DNA from: Apostichopus japonicus
Taxonomy: Eukaryota; Echinodermata; Holothuroidea; Aspidochirotida; Stichopodidae
NCBI RefSeq assembly: GCF_037975245.1
Contig: NC_092576.1
Location: forward strand, 27,479,611 to 27,543,610
Direction of reading: 5' to 3'
DNA: 64,000 nt
Shown here: positions 1 to 12,260 of the stretch, piece after piece
How the letters are laid out: the number at the start of each line of letters is the position of its first letter
Position numbering within the stretch: the first letter of the stretch is position 1
Notes under the pieces: generated by a model
What the model saw: the letters and a program-made list of their open reading frames with translations, nothing else
Told to the model about the DNA's origin: nothing
Databases searched by the model: none
Translations under genes and position numbers: made by a program

Positions 1-3000
1 TGTAGATAAAAGGCACCACAAAAAGATCCGGGACACGAAGACGAAACAACATGTTTCGACTCTCAAACCCTTACGTCGGGACTTTAACTATGGGATTATG
101 CGTTGCGTTGTCAAATAATGTATGACGGGTTCCTTCAAAAGGAAATATATATTACACAAAGTCTTGGTTATCGTCTATGTATTGTGTATCAGAAGATAAC
201 AGATACTACCACGGTCTTATACAAAACGCTTGGATGAACGTTGTCACTCCTTTGAGGAATTATACACTTTTGTATGTGACAAGTACACTGTACAATAACT
301 AATTATCTTCTCTCAGATAAATGTTTAAAACGAAAGGTCCCAACTTCGTTTGGGTTCGAACGTGCTTGAACAATTTACAATAAGTAATAATAATAATAAT
401 AATAAGTAATATTTATAGAGCGCCTAATCAGCAAAGCTGCTCAAAGCGCTTTCCAAATGTAAAACATAAAAACAAATAGTAACAAAAACCTATATATTAA
501 ATATATAGAACCAATAAGTCATAAAAAGTAAAAAAGTCATAAAAGTCATAAATGTAAAAGCCATAAGTACAAAAATAAAAACACCCGTACTCAACGATAA
601 ATAGAAATATACTAAAAAATGAAAAAAAAAAACATCAACGTATATAGTCCAAAACAACTCAGAACTATGTAAATATTAAAATAGTTTAAAAAAGAATACA
701 CAAAAGATTAAATCAAAGTCAATGTTTAAAGTACAAAAACAGTTATTAACCGAATGATTTTACTTTTACAGAAAAACGGAATAGGCGTTCGTAGAAATGG
801 TCATATGAAACATCACCTTTGTAAAATTACAAGTAACAGAAAACTGTGTATCTGTTCCCATAGGTTTAACGATTGCTTCGCTTATAAAAGACATGCCCAC
901 TCCTTTCGCTTTCAATATGCATTGATATTTCTATAAAACAAAACAGAGGAAGACGCGTTAGAATTTGTCTTTTCTCATTTACATAGAAAGTAAGGAATTT
1001 TAGCGTCTCTCCGTCCCACGTCGATGTGTCTTGTAACTTGTAGCAAGTTTATAATGGGTACGGAGACACACACATGATCACAAAATTCGTAAATTGAAGA
1101 ATTATATGTTAGTACAATATGAATAGTCTCGTTGTTTAAATTTGTGTCAAGAATGTGTTTAATGAAGTTAACATAGTTTGATGGAGACAATAGAATATAT
1201 GGAGGCAGGACTCAAATTATGACATTGATATCAATAACAATATCAAAACTCTTCCTGCAAGCAAATTGAACTTACTCTTTCAATTAGGGTTTGAGTCATA
1301 TTCAGATTAACAGCTTTAAGTTCAATCCTTCGCTCCACATCAACGGGGATAAAGATTCTTCCCGGTACGACTCTTGGGCACGATCTACCAGCCTCCTCTA
1401 ACGAACTCTAAAAATAATCAAATGTCGTTGTTGGTACGTTTGACCATCTTTAACAAATGACCAAGACTAATCCAGTATCAGCTTCATATTTCGTCGGTGT
1501 TCAAGCGCAGATAATGGTGGCGGAAACCGGTTTAATCAGGGGAGCGTGACAAAAAATTCAAAGGACAGTAGCATATGTGAATTTGATATGAGCGAGCAAA
1601 CCGCCCAATCACTTTAAAACGGTCCAAAACTGAATCCTCTTTGAATTCTGTATCACAAATTAACTATATCAATATTTGCAAAGAAAACGGTACTTTTTTT
1701 ATAAACTATTTTCGGTTACTTTTTCAACGGAAAAAATCTCAACAAAAATTCCTGTTTAACCCTTTTCATTGCTTCGGTTGAGAAGTGGGGCTTTTGACTA
1801 ACTACAAAACGGGCAATTTTGATATATAATAAAGGATGATTTTGCGGTTTGTCAAAATTCTGGGGGTACTTGACTAGTCCTCTCCCCGTCTCAGCATCCA
1901 CGACCTCTAAATGTTAATTGCTCTAGAAGATTTGATCTGTTTCATGATCAAGGGTGCCCGCGATAGCAGGTAATGGAAAAGATACTGTAACATAATAAGT
2001 TGGCGTGATTTGTTCAGTGAAGAAACAATTATCACATGACCTCTGTGCTGCTAGTTTCAATTTAATGTGACACTGTGGTGGTCATTATACAGTTTGCGTT
2101 TGGGGGAACTACCGACGCTATTATATTTAATAATGGACATGTTTAAATCATTCTCCAACACACGCAAGAGAAGAGGCGTAAGGCTTAGAATATTACATAC
2201 CGGGGTTAAAGCTTTAAATTCACATATGTAAAAGTTAGCCTAACCTTGTTTGAGACATTAATATAATGTTAATGAGGCAGTCCATAGGAAACCAAGCTTG
2301 CCTGCATTAAGATTATTGTTTCTTTTTAGTGTGAACATCGTGAAGATTTAAGATTGGTCTTCTTTACATGGAGACTATCTACGTCTATTCCTTCCATTAT
2401 GATACTTACACTAACATTCAAGCATATTTTAGTTTCACCTCTCGCTTTACAAGATAGGCTGTTGATGCACCAGTCACATTCCCATTTGGTCACGCAATCT
2501 ACACATCTGACGAAAAACAAATACAGTTGTAGTTTATTTTGGAAGACATTGTCAATAAACATTTTTCGATTAAAACAGAAAGAAAACTTTTAAATATAAT
2601 ATCAGCTGTATCGCATCAGTCTAAAATTTTCATTCTTGATGAAAAGGAATGCTTAGAATATTTCAATCTGCAACCCTGCAATCGTCGAGAAGGAAAAACT
2701 GTAGATATTCATTAGAAAACCAGGGCTTTTTGTCCTACGAGTCACGTTACATGCATTGTCAAACATGAAGGCGCTGTTAATATCTTTGGTTTGATACATA
2801 ATGCTATACAACGATTCTAAGACTGATTTCCCCATAACCACTTATTTGTTAGTTCCTTTACGTTCCTCTGGAATTGCTTATTGCCACTCTTTTAATTTTG
2901 TGTAAAATGGAATTTCGTGTGGGTATTCCCTTTGTACAATACAATATGTGCTCTGCAATTGTTTTTATCTTGTAAGGTTCTTCTTTAAACCATCATAGCT

Positions 3001-6000
3001 TTCCTTAGTATGTATTGATTAGCAGTCTCCTGATGTGCGTCACAGAAGTTGTTTCCATGTTTAATTCTGAGGTCTCTGGCCGGAATCTTGTATTTCTAGC
3101 CAAACAATCGTCCGTTTTAAAAGCGTGATTTTAGTTACCCTGTCAGGATCCGAAGTTGATTTAACAATTTGTTAGATTTTTACGTAGAATTATATTTCTG
3201 TAAGCAAATTGTGCACCAAAATTACATGGGATGCATATTTAAAAGACTGTCGTAGCTATATACTCACCCCATCACTTCGTTACAATCAACAATGGAAAAC
3301 GTTGTGCCAACAAATTCAATTTCGAAATGTGATGTGGAGAGTGAAAGCACGACCGTTACGGCATCATCTGGTATTAGAAAGGGTAACAAATAACTTAAAC
3401 GATAAACTATCAATATATTGAACTTTACTTATTAAACTTTCTGATAAGTATCAATTGATAAACTAACCCAAATATGGTTTAAGATACTTCAAAACACACT
3501 ACTGTTTGCAAACATACCATGTGGTGGAATAGAAATGTTTCTAAAACCGGGACTGCGACATGACACCTTGTTGTCGTCAATCGTAAACGCCAGAGATGTA
3601 GCTAAGTGACCGTAGTGACATGTGTAAGAGAATCCGATAGCACGAGGCAGCGAAGTAACTCTCATAATGACCTGAGGATAGAGAAGAACAGTAAGAATAA
3701 AAAAAATCTCCTCCACAAATTGAACGGCAGAATATTCAGGTATTTTATAACAAGCTAGATCTACTTACATTTTCGTCGCTTGCGCTATAATGTAGAAATT
3801 TTGGATGAACCTCTGAAATCGCAACACAAACATCATCTGAAGTATGAAGCCACCTGCGCAATGTATGGCTGTTCTGACACTCAATATACCTTGTACATCT
3901 GATATGGTAGAAAAAACAAAGATAATTTGGGTATTTGTAGTTGCTTACAAAAGCAAAGGTGGTTACAGATGGTTTGAAACAATTTACCATTTTCAATCAA
4001 TTTCAACGGCCACATACACGGAGCAAGGGAGGACATTTAAAAAGGTGGGTGTGGTAGTCGTTTCAAACAAGTATCATTTAACTGGTTTAATTTTGGTATG
4101 ACGTCCTCCTTTCTGTTTGTGTGGCCAGGCTATGTACGTGTTATCGGATGTTTTCAGTTAACCAGAAAAAAAAAGCACATAGATTGTCTTTTACGTTGGC
4201 TATGTACCTGATTTTGCAAATAGTACGTTCTGTTTCAATCACAAAAGACAAACTCAAATTATGAAACAGTCGTTGCAAAAGCAGAAAGTGAGTTTTTCGA
4301 TAGAAATATTGCTCATATTTATAGGAAAGATGGTTAAAATTGAAATTATATACCGAGCATTATTATGGAAGTCCATCATAAATTATATCTTTCGTATAAA
4401 GTTATAATCGAAAATCAAAATAGTAAACTATTATACTGAAACATTGTGATAGTTATTTGGCTTTGCAGATCACAAAGTTATCCGGAGCATTCATCGTGGC
4501 TGGTTTAGTACATTTATTGCTTATAAAATTATTCGTGTTGTTGTCAAAATGCTCAAATATAAAAAACCTAAAGTTTTCCCTGTTCCCAAAACTGACATAT
4601 TGAGATTTTGACTCATCCTTTTATGAGACTAACCTTGGGATCCGATTTGCTTCTAACCCTCAAAGAGTGTGGTACCCCCCTCCCCCAATGTAATTACACA
4701 GGCTTATAGTTATGGCAGGTGGCGATTAATGCCATTCATTTTTATTGAAACAAGTTTGCTTCATGTCGGATAGACTGTAAGGGTGGGTTCATCTGGACTC
4801 TGTTTCAAGTCCGTGATAAGGACACCATACATTTCGAGTCAACAGAAGAAGGGACTCGATAGGTTATCGGATTAGTTTTAGTGCATTTAGATCATATCTG
4901 ACATATAGGTCTGACCTACCTGTTTTCTAATGTACACCAACCGCAATACGGGTCAGTTGCACCAAGTCCTTCATAAAGACAGTCGTTGCAGGTATAGTAT
5001 TTACTACAGTTAGCCACCGCGAGTTTTATCAGCTAAGACGACAGGAAAAAAAGGTATTATGACAATATTATGTTTTCTATGCTGAAAGGGGGCAACACAA
5101 TGAAAGTATACGGAAGCATCGTTATGATTACTCCAAGTAATATAAATGCACGCAGTGCATCATGCAAAGAACGTTTTTTAAAAAGTTTCACTTGAAAACA
5201 TTATTCTATGTCCACCTTAAATATACTATTAGCAGATCACGCTGCAATGACAGCTGACTTAAACAACACTTGCCAAGTATGCAAGTAAACAGTACTCCAA
5301 CGCAAGAAATAACAATATCAGTAATATAAAACCGTTGACTTGCAGGAGGAACGTGTTTGTGTAATATCTGCTGATGGAATTCCTGTAATGGCGATGTCGG
5401 CTTGCAATAATTAGTGATTTTTCACCCTTGCATACATTTTTTGAACTACTGAACTTAACAAATAGTGCATATGGCAGGCTATACCTGTTTTTCAGTTAGG
5501 ACAATGATGGTGTTATTGTCGTTGCTAATCCACGTGTCACTTAACACCGGGTATGGCATATGTATTACCTCGTACAGGACCCCACTGAAGTTAGCGTGCA
5601 TTCTGACCTGTAGATATATCATTGATCATCTTTCGTAAGCTTAATATTGACAAAAATAACTATGAATGTACGTTTTTCCGGCGTTCATTGGCTTTTTGTC
5701 TTAACAAATAATCATTAACTAGGACAAGATGTTCTAGGATGAAATTGTCTAGCATGGTACAGAGAGGTTACAATAAACGAGGCTGATGAAAAGTGAAACC
5801 TATCAACAGTAATCTAGATTAAAGTACTTTGATTGTTTTGTAAATGAATTCATTCGCGACTGAATGGCAAGTGCAGGTATTTGTATTATCAATAGTTACC
5901 AAGTCTCTTGGATATAACACTCATCGAAACTACAAGTGTGAAAAACTAGAGCATAATAATGGCTAATCGGACAAAATTGTGAACAGTTGCCGAACCCTCA

Positions 6001-8754
6001 TCAGTCTTAAAGTAGCAACACAAAACTGGTGACCTTATATCTTCTTCACCCCATGATCAATTGCATGTAACCACTTACAAATGTGTAATGCTTAAATCGC
6101 TGACCCAAAAACTGTGTAAGACTAGTGCTGTTTTAATATAAAGACATTAACGCAGATGATTTCCCAACCAATGTAGTCTTACAGAAGTTAAAGGGAAGTG
6201 AATCAGTAACTCATTTATTATTAACTAGTAAATGATATAATCTGTGAGATAATACGAAGGACAAACCTTTATCAAGTGACATTCCTTGGTTCCAATGAAA
6301 GCCACGCTCGATGATATAGAGTTGGTCGGTACTTGGGCAATCAATATAGAGGTAAAAGTCTTTCCCACCTGTTCAAATATCACCTTTCCAATGAGTGCTC
6401 CGAGTTCTGGTTTGCGTTCGGGGTATTTTACCGCAGATGGTTCACCGTTACATGCAAGCCAATGCACCAAACTCGGGTCCCCGCATAGATTGGGATTCTG
6501 GACATATACAAGCAATATCATTTTAATATACCATAGGTTAATGGTCATGTTTTTAAAATTTTGGTAAAATCGACCAGTGGTTAAACTGAAAATGGTAAAC
6601 CGAGCAAGGAGAGGAAGTGTTTTTTACAAAACGATTGTGGTATAAGTTAATAATTCATCATAAGTGCAGTAGTCTTTCTATAATACTAAGCTGGCAACTG
6701 CTTCTCTTCCGCGAAATCAAAGTTTTCTCAGCTCACTCTGTAACAATATATCCACAAGGGTCAAAACAGAACTATAGCTGCAAAAAAGGAGATCAGATTA
6801 CTACTGATACGATATGTCTATTTCTATTATTGAACTTTCACCCCAACGATGTCTTCTATAGTTATAATTTGTTATAAGCTGCAAAGTAAGAGACCAACAG
6901 TCAGACTGATTTCATTGGGACTTTTCCAAATCAACAGGTAGACCAAGAAGGTTAAGAAGTTGGTACAAATTGCTGGTTATGGTAAGACAGGACTTTACAG
7001 AATGAGCCCAAATTTATACAAGAATAATCAATTTGATTAATTGTGTTTACGCTTTGTGAAATGGTTACTACCAATTTTCATGTAGAAACTCTTCTACAAA
7101 CTGTTTAATTTTGAGTTGTTTCCATATTGAATTTATATTTTTGCTTTTTAATTTTTGTTTAAATTGTTGTTGTTTCATTTCTTGGTATGTTTTATTCTCA
7201 TTTTTTTATTATCTTGTACAAGGCCTTCAGTTTTTTCTCCATTGTTAGATGCTTTAAAGATTTAATTTATTCATACAATTATTAATGTAGGCAGTATTAA
7301 AAGGGATGACTAGATCTACCATTTCACATTGTGATTTTTCTCTGAATTAAATTATATCGAAATAACAAGTAGAGGAATGTGCTTTGCGTTCATTTTTACG
7401 GTCTATAAAATATTGAATTATTGTTTGTAGTTATATTTACTGGAGATGGTATGGAAACTAAAAGCAAGATCGGAATATAGTCAGGCATGCGTTTTTACAC
7501 GTATCCCTTACTGTATTAATATATGCAGCTGTTTGTTTTTGAAGATTCTAGGCCTTAAGTAAACTACAAGAACAAAGTAACGCATTTTAAAAACAAGAGT
7601 AGGGACGCCCAGCTGAACCACACACTTCCTCAATTTAATTAAAATGACAATAACATTGCAAACATTCGCAACTGTACCCACTCGAATTGGTTTCAGTAAC
7701 ACTTTGTTTATAAAAGAATCAAATTAGTAATTACACTTACAGCGTGGCAGCGGCCTCCTTTCAGATAATTAATATGGCTTCCATGATCATCTCCGCATGC
7801 GCATTCAGTTGTCGCTTCTACGAACGCTTGAACAAGGTCCTCCATTTTATACATGCACAGAGCTGATGTGCTGGTTGGGTTAAAATCTGAAAGAGGTTTA
7901 CCATTCTTAACAAATACACCGAAAAGTCGATCGTTGAAAACATGCGCAGCTTTAGCAATGTTGTACAGAGTGTCGTTTGCCCCCCTACATTTCAGTGTGA
8001 TTTCAGTAAATCCAACCAATTCCGAAGATGTGTGATTGTGACATAATCTGCTTAACTTTGGAACGATTGGGCTTACAGACGTCGCATCTTGCATTTGTGA
8101 TGACAAAAAGTACGTGTAGCCACGATATGAAAATACTGCTGCGTATTTGATGTAAAAAATTTCCTGCAGGTCAGTGCCAATCGCCATTGTTCTCCTGTTG
8201 GTCATACGAGGACTCTCGTCGTTTGAGAGAAAATTGACTGAAACTGGATTTCTGATGATAAGGTCGGTATGTTTTATAGTCTGTGCAACATAAAGGGCTA
8301 AGTCAGCATACGTGTCATCTCTATATGTGCCTACTATCCCGACAACAGTCTGATCGCCGAGAGCTCTTGCTAATGAGCACAATTCCTTAATTTCTGTTAA
8401 TTGATACAATCTCCTCAACTGGCATCTTGAATGTTCACCACTGACACAAGTAATAAGCTTGTTCATCGGGTAAGGCGCAATTGTTATGATCTCAGTGACA
8501 TCGTCATCGCGAACGGCCACTTGAGTTAAAATTTCAAAGTGTGTAGATAAATGATATAGAATACCCAGTCCTGCAACGTAAATGCTATTGCTGTCCTCTG
8601 ACACCGTGAAATGGGTCAATGTTGAGTTGAATTTTGCAGATTGAAATAATTCTCGGATGTATGTCTCCAACGCCGTGAAACTTACTTGACTATCGCCTTG
8701 CCTGAAAGATAACATTACCAACAGCAAGCACAGCGTTCCCTGGCGTCTTGCCAT
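1..8754 (-). CDS. Plexin, N-terminal part (10 exons, gene continues off left edge)
   Basis: Semaphorin receptor. Ten exons join in frame on the minus strand: 7741-8754, 6267-6497, 5485-5607, 4920-5032, 3769-3898, 3518-3671, 3268-3367, 2410-2506, 1276-1407 and 817-930, giving 736 residues. Seen: a signal peptide after ATG 8754 (MARRQGTLCLLLVML), a sema domain of about 450 residues ending near VAFIGTKECHLIK, a first PSI domain (CNDC...DPYCGWC), a region ending in VSCRSP, a second PSI domain (CVDCVTKWECDWC), and an IPT-like start (IFIPVDVERRIELKAVNL) followed by YQCILKAKGVG. This is plexin order; known plexins are about 1900 residues, so the remaining ectodomain, membrane segment and cytoplasmic GAP lie beyond position 1. 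ATG 8754 has G at -3 and +4. An in-frame ATG at 8832 lies upstream but is not followed by a signal peptide. Subfamily not determined. Confidence 0.9.
380..460 (-). repeat. 3' end of a non-LTR retrotransposon or SINE, with (ATT)n tail
   Basis: On the minus strand an AGCGCTTT...GCGCTCTATAAATATTA stretch runs into an ATT-rich microsatellite (plus-strand 'aataataataat' at about 387-405). The same kind of 'gcgctatataaatg(c)atttattatt' end recurs at 46921-46975 and 49509-49545. It lies beyond plexin exon 10, inside an intron. Family assignment is inferred. Confidence 0.5.
817..930 (-). CDS. Plexin exon 10
   Basis: 38 codons between TTATAG|AAA and AAAG|GTGATG, phase 0. Reads YQCILKAKGVGMSFISEAIV and ends VTCNFTK, matching the IPT 'Y.CvL...G' strand. 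A possible next exon at about 75-132 (minus; LFDNATHNPIVKVP, donor GAC|GTAAGG) resembles the following plexin segment, but its frame needs an intervening exon I could not place. Confidence 0.8.
1276..1407 (-). CDS. Plexin exon 9: start of IPT region
   Basis: 44 codons between TTTTAG|AGT and AAGA|GTAAGT, phase 0. CPRVVPGRIFIPVDVERRIE followed by LKAVNL matches the plexin 'CPq...ilipv.v.k.I.lkakNL' segment. Confidence 0.88.
2410..2506 (-). CDS. Plexin exon 8: second PSI domain
   Basis: 97 nt between CGTCAG|ATG and TAGT|GTAAGT. The split glycine codon joins exon 7 to CVDCVTKWECDWCINSLSC, a clear PSI domain core. Confidence 0.88.
3268..3367 (-). CDS. Plexin exon 7: strand before second PSI
   Basis: 100 nt between ACCAG|ATG and TGGG|GTGAGT, phase 1 to phase 2. 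Reads VTVVLSLSTSHFEIEFVGTT then FSIVDCN, with the first cysteine of the second PSI domain. Confidence 0.82.
3518..3671 (-). CDS. Plexin exon 6: inter-PSI region
   Basis: 154 nt between CCTCAG|GTC and CATG|GTATGT, ending phase 1. Encodes FSYTCHYGHL and VSCRSPGF, like the plexin segment that precedes the second PSI domain. Confidence 0.8.
3769..3898 (-). CDS. Plexin exon 5: end of PSI and linker
   Basis: 130 nt between ATATCAG|ATG and AAAT|GTAAGT. The split arginine codon AG|A joins exon 4 to RCTRYIEC, completing the PSI domain, followed by the W-rich linker (RRWLHTSDDVC). Confidence 0.85.
4920..5032 (-). CDS. Plexin exon 4: first PSI domain
   Basis: 113 nt between TCTTAG|CTG and ACAG|GTAGGT, ending phase 2. 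Encodes CSKYYTCNDCLYEG then DPYCGWCTLENR, the PSI cysteine pattern. Confidence 0.9.
5485..5607 (-). CDS. Plexin exon 3: sema to PSI linker
   Basis: 41 codons between CTACAG|GTC and CAG|GTATAG, phase 0. Reads VRMHANFSGVLYEVIHMPYP, then NNTIIVLTEKQ, matching the last propeller strands before the PSI domain. Confidence 0.85.
6267..6497 (-). CDS. Plexin exon 2: end of sema domain
   Basis: 77 codons between GTCCAG|AAT and AAAG|GTTTG, phase 0. Contains TSILIAQVPTNS followed by VAFIGTKECHLIK, the usual last sema blade (compare 'hsVaFiGTrsGhLkKV'). Confidence 0.88.
7741..8754 (-). CDS. Plexin exon 1: signal peptide and most of sema domain
   Basis: 338 codons, ending phase 0 at GCT|GTAAGT. One large exon carries most of the sema beta-propeller, with plexin-like ECACGDDHGSHINYLKGGRC at its end. 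Confidence 0.88.
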
Positions 8755-8835
8755 CACCGAGTTAATACCGGGGTGAATTCCCAATAAGTGTCTAAGTACG
8801 TCTGTAAAGTAGAAGAAAGAAAGTGTCCGCATCAC

Positions 8836-11800
8836 TTCAATGACGCAATTTGAAAACTTTCATATCTTTTACTTTGACAATATTTGTTTTGAAGGATAAC
8901 GACTTCTGTTGAAAAGTCTGTAGAAAATCACAAATCTAAAATTTCAAACAAAGGAATATATTGTAAAAGCGGCCGCCTCCACGACGTCTCTTTCACCTGT
9001 AGCTCAACTTCCCCAGAAATTACCCCGGCAGATACTATCCGGGGACCCTGAGCCACCGTGCGTTCTTTTACGCTTCCTCAATAAGGTCAACACGAAGTTG
9101 GCCCTTACGTTAAACAAACTTGAAAGTAACGAAAATGTTGTGGGACAGAGATTTTGATTGGTTGAACATCACGCATCACGCGAGCCTTTGGGCGGGACTT
9201 ATTCTTCTTATTATGGGACGATGGAGTTTGAGGGTGGGGGCGTTTATGGACTGGCCGTATGAGGTTTATAAGGTCAGTTGATAGGATGGCGTCGGTGGCA
9301 AGTGAGGAGGTGGGCGACGTGGTGGGGGTGGGGGTTTGGTGGGTGGAGGCGGTTGATTGGATGTTACGGATGAGGCGGAAAATTTCGACATCTTCGTTGC
9401 TGTGCTTTTGTTGTGCCGTTTTAGTGCATTTGGTGTCATTACATTTATGTGGTTTCGCATTGATACGTACAATGTACCATGATACCTTATTTTTATACAT
9501 TGTATAGGCCTACCTCAAATATTCATGCCAACTCAATAATTGATCTTGAAACTTAGTGAGATGCATATCTTTCGCTTTTGCCTCTCTTTCCTCACTGAAA
9601 TAATTGTGACACGATATATGTTGCGTATGCATTAGCAACTACAACACGCTACCAGTTCGTGGTTCCAACACTTAAAGCATTGTTAACTTATTAAAAGTAA
9701 AAAGGCCGTTTCACGAGAAGAAAGTGGACAAGATAAAAACCACCAATCTGTAAACGACAAACTCAAGACAGACTAAACTTTTCATTATCAATGTCTTCTT
9801 GAGTGTGATATTAGTATCATCGAAATTGAGACAAAAACTACCGAATTTGTAAAGTGATGAGAATGCATTCGCTTAGAGTAAGTAAATGAAAACGATCCAT
9901 TAAAGTATTGATTAATGCTTACCTTAAAACTCTGTGCCACGCATCTTACTTCTTAATTTGAAAGTTTATACTTTGACGAGTCTAACCAACCATGCATCAG
10001 TTAAAGCTTTGCATAAATGATCCTACTAACATCAGTTTGCCAAAGTCATTTTGACAATGCTGCAATGGCATTATTTAATCACGCCATAAGAAAGAGTTAA
10101 TAAGTTAATGGCTGACGAAAGCTTTACTTTCGTTAGCAAAAAGGGTCAAGCTGAAAGTATAAGTGCACTTACTTTTCATGGTTGAAAGTGAAATTATGTC
10201 ATTAACAAACAGCAAACAGTGTATATAGTGAGATAAGTTGATTAACTGATTAGGTTTTTTTGTTCTGTATAGTCAGGCAAGTCCAGGGGCGTATTCTTAT
10301 ACAGAGATTCTACGTTTTATATGTCCAATGACTCTATCCATAATAATTTTACCAGACAGGCTTGTCATCTACGTACCCCTTTATGCTCAACTCAACGTCG
10401 TAACCGTGCTTTTCACGTGACCCGCCCTACAGGAACCTAAACGTCACGGCCAAACGGCACTACCAAACCAGCCCACTCTGACAAACAAAACTCAAGTCAA
10501 GCGAGCCAGAAAAAAAAAGTAAAAACGCCCAACGACCTGCAGAGACAAACCCCCATCCACCCACTGGAACATTAAAGAGCCACAAAAGGACGACCAGCAC
10601 GCAGCGAAACGAAACACCCCTCCCCAGCACACCAACCTCCAAAAAAGGCAGCCTCAGATAAACGGCGAAAATCGCATTGAACCTGAAGGCGAATGTCAGA
10701 CTTCACCGCCTCCAGGATTGCCTGCCAACTGGCAAATTTTCCCCTAAAACTATATCACATCTTTTCCTTCAAATATTTAATTTCCTACAGCACAGACACA
10801 AATTATACGGTGCAACACAGCAACAGAACAAACCGGAGGATCTATCCCATTTAATAACAAAGCCCTGTCCTACCGACCAGGAACGGTTACCCGTTAAACG
10901 GTCGGTCCAAGTCTGAAACCACTCTCACATGCTTGAAACAAAGGTAGAAATGCCACAAAACATGAGCAGTACTTTCAAAGCTGTCGTAATAATCGTAGTC
11001 TTACTTCCCGCTCATTGTAGAATGAGCTTCCCGTATTTTTTTTTTAAGTTAAAAGATGTGACGACTCGCGCACAAAGAAACGACTGACTCCGGGAATTTT
11101 ACCTAGTTTCGAATGAGGTGTAACAGAAGTGTTAGAAACCACCATCGATCCCAGAAAATACACACACAGCTTGCTACCGTCGGTAATTGACACTAGTGAA
11201 CAGTCTATACATACCGCTACGGTCAATACCCACAACACAGTGTACATAGCAGCGATGGACATCGCAGGTCCAGCTAAAGATAACAAGGTATCACGTTTCT
11301 GCATTTTGTATCGACAAGAAGAAAACTTCACTTGCAAGCAACGGAAAGTTAACTATTTCATAGCGCGACACGCGGTGTGGGGCAAGTGTTCAATGCTTTT
11401 AACTACCCAAACCCTAACAAAATAAAATTTAAAAAAGAAATCGTTTTTAGACGGTAAAAAATATGCAATTTATGAAAGCTTTCTGCGTTAATTTATACAG
11501 TCGTGAAAGGGTTGTGACACTCATTAACATTAACAAACGAATAAATTATGTTTTTAGTTTTTATGTTGTGCTGTTGACATTTTGTATTAATTCATACCGT
11601 CGTAAAAGTTATATAAAAAGTTATATAAAAAGTTTTAAAAAGTTTATATATAGATATAGATATATATGTATACATAAAAAATAGGGCATTAGAAATCACA
11701 ATATACAAACACGTCTCACTATACATTGCGTCATGCAAGTTATTGGCACGCTCGTACCTTCTTTTTCAAGTTAGCCGTTTCTAGCTAAAGAACTTTCAGG

Positions 11801-12260
11801 TAAGTTATTGATGCTCATTTTCTCTTTTTTTTTGTGTGGTTGTAATCATGTTTACTGGCAAGTCGATTACTATTTCACAATTATTAAAAGCAAATCTAGC
11901 TTCAGTGATCATAGCCAATGTTCGCCTTTCAATAGCAATAACATCGAGAGAGAGAGGACTGTCTAGGGGCAAGTCAGGAGAATGTAAACGAATTAATTTC
12001 ATGAAACTCGCAGCATGCAGATCATTTCAGAGACAGTATTTACAGTTCAGTGGCTCTCTCTCTTACTTTTTCGTAGACGTTCTGAAGTTGCTTGGCATCG
12101 ATAAGTGACATTTGTGCCAGATATTGTTGTAGAAAAAGACGGTTGTGTGCGTTTGATTTGATTGTGTTTCATCTATGGTATAAGCAAAAGTACCCAAATG
12201 ATAGTCTCGTATCATTTGGAAATTTATCAATTTTTCAACCTAGCACGGCGAAACGACAAC
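8836..12260. other. Intergenic stretch with no convincing gene
   Basis: Several short open frames exist, none with family similarity that I recognise. A purine-rich block at 9225-9390 makes a proline-rich antisense frame by composition alone. On the minus strand at 11210-11257 an ATG is followed by a hydrophobic MSIAAMYTVLWVLTVA and a GTATGT donor; this could be a signal-peptide exon, but no second exon was found. The segment 11402-11780 is one arm of a direct repeat (listed separately). Confidence 0.4.
11402..11780 (+). repeat. Left copy of a direct repeat flanking the LRR gene
   Basis: Shares long near-identical tracts with 15130-15460, for example 'gctttctgcgttaatttata' and 'cattaacattaacaaacgaa', in the same order and orientation, with diverged spacers and small indels. 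The two copies lie about 3.7 kb apart around the LRR gene, suggesting an old tandem duplication. Confidence 0.7.

Noticed and set aside
75..132. Eleventh plexin exon (LFDNATHNPIVKVP)
   Set aside because: Similarity and a GTAAGG donor are encouraging, but its entry phase does not match exon 10 and I could not find the linking exon, so it is mentioned, not called.
9105..9507. Proline-rich frame (PPPPTKPPPPPRRPPP) and its antisense partner
   Set aside because: Explained by a GGTGGG-rich tract; no start context, domain or splice evidence.
10460..10642. 60-codon minus frame rich in Val, Leu and Trp
   Set aside because: Low-complexity A/C-rich plus strand; no signal of a real gene.
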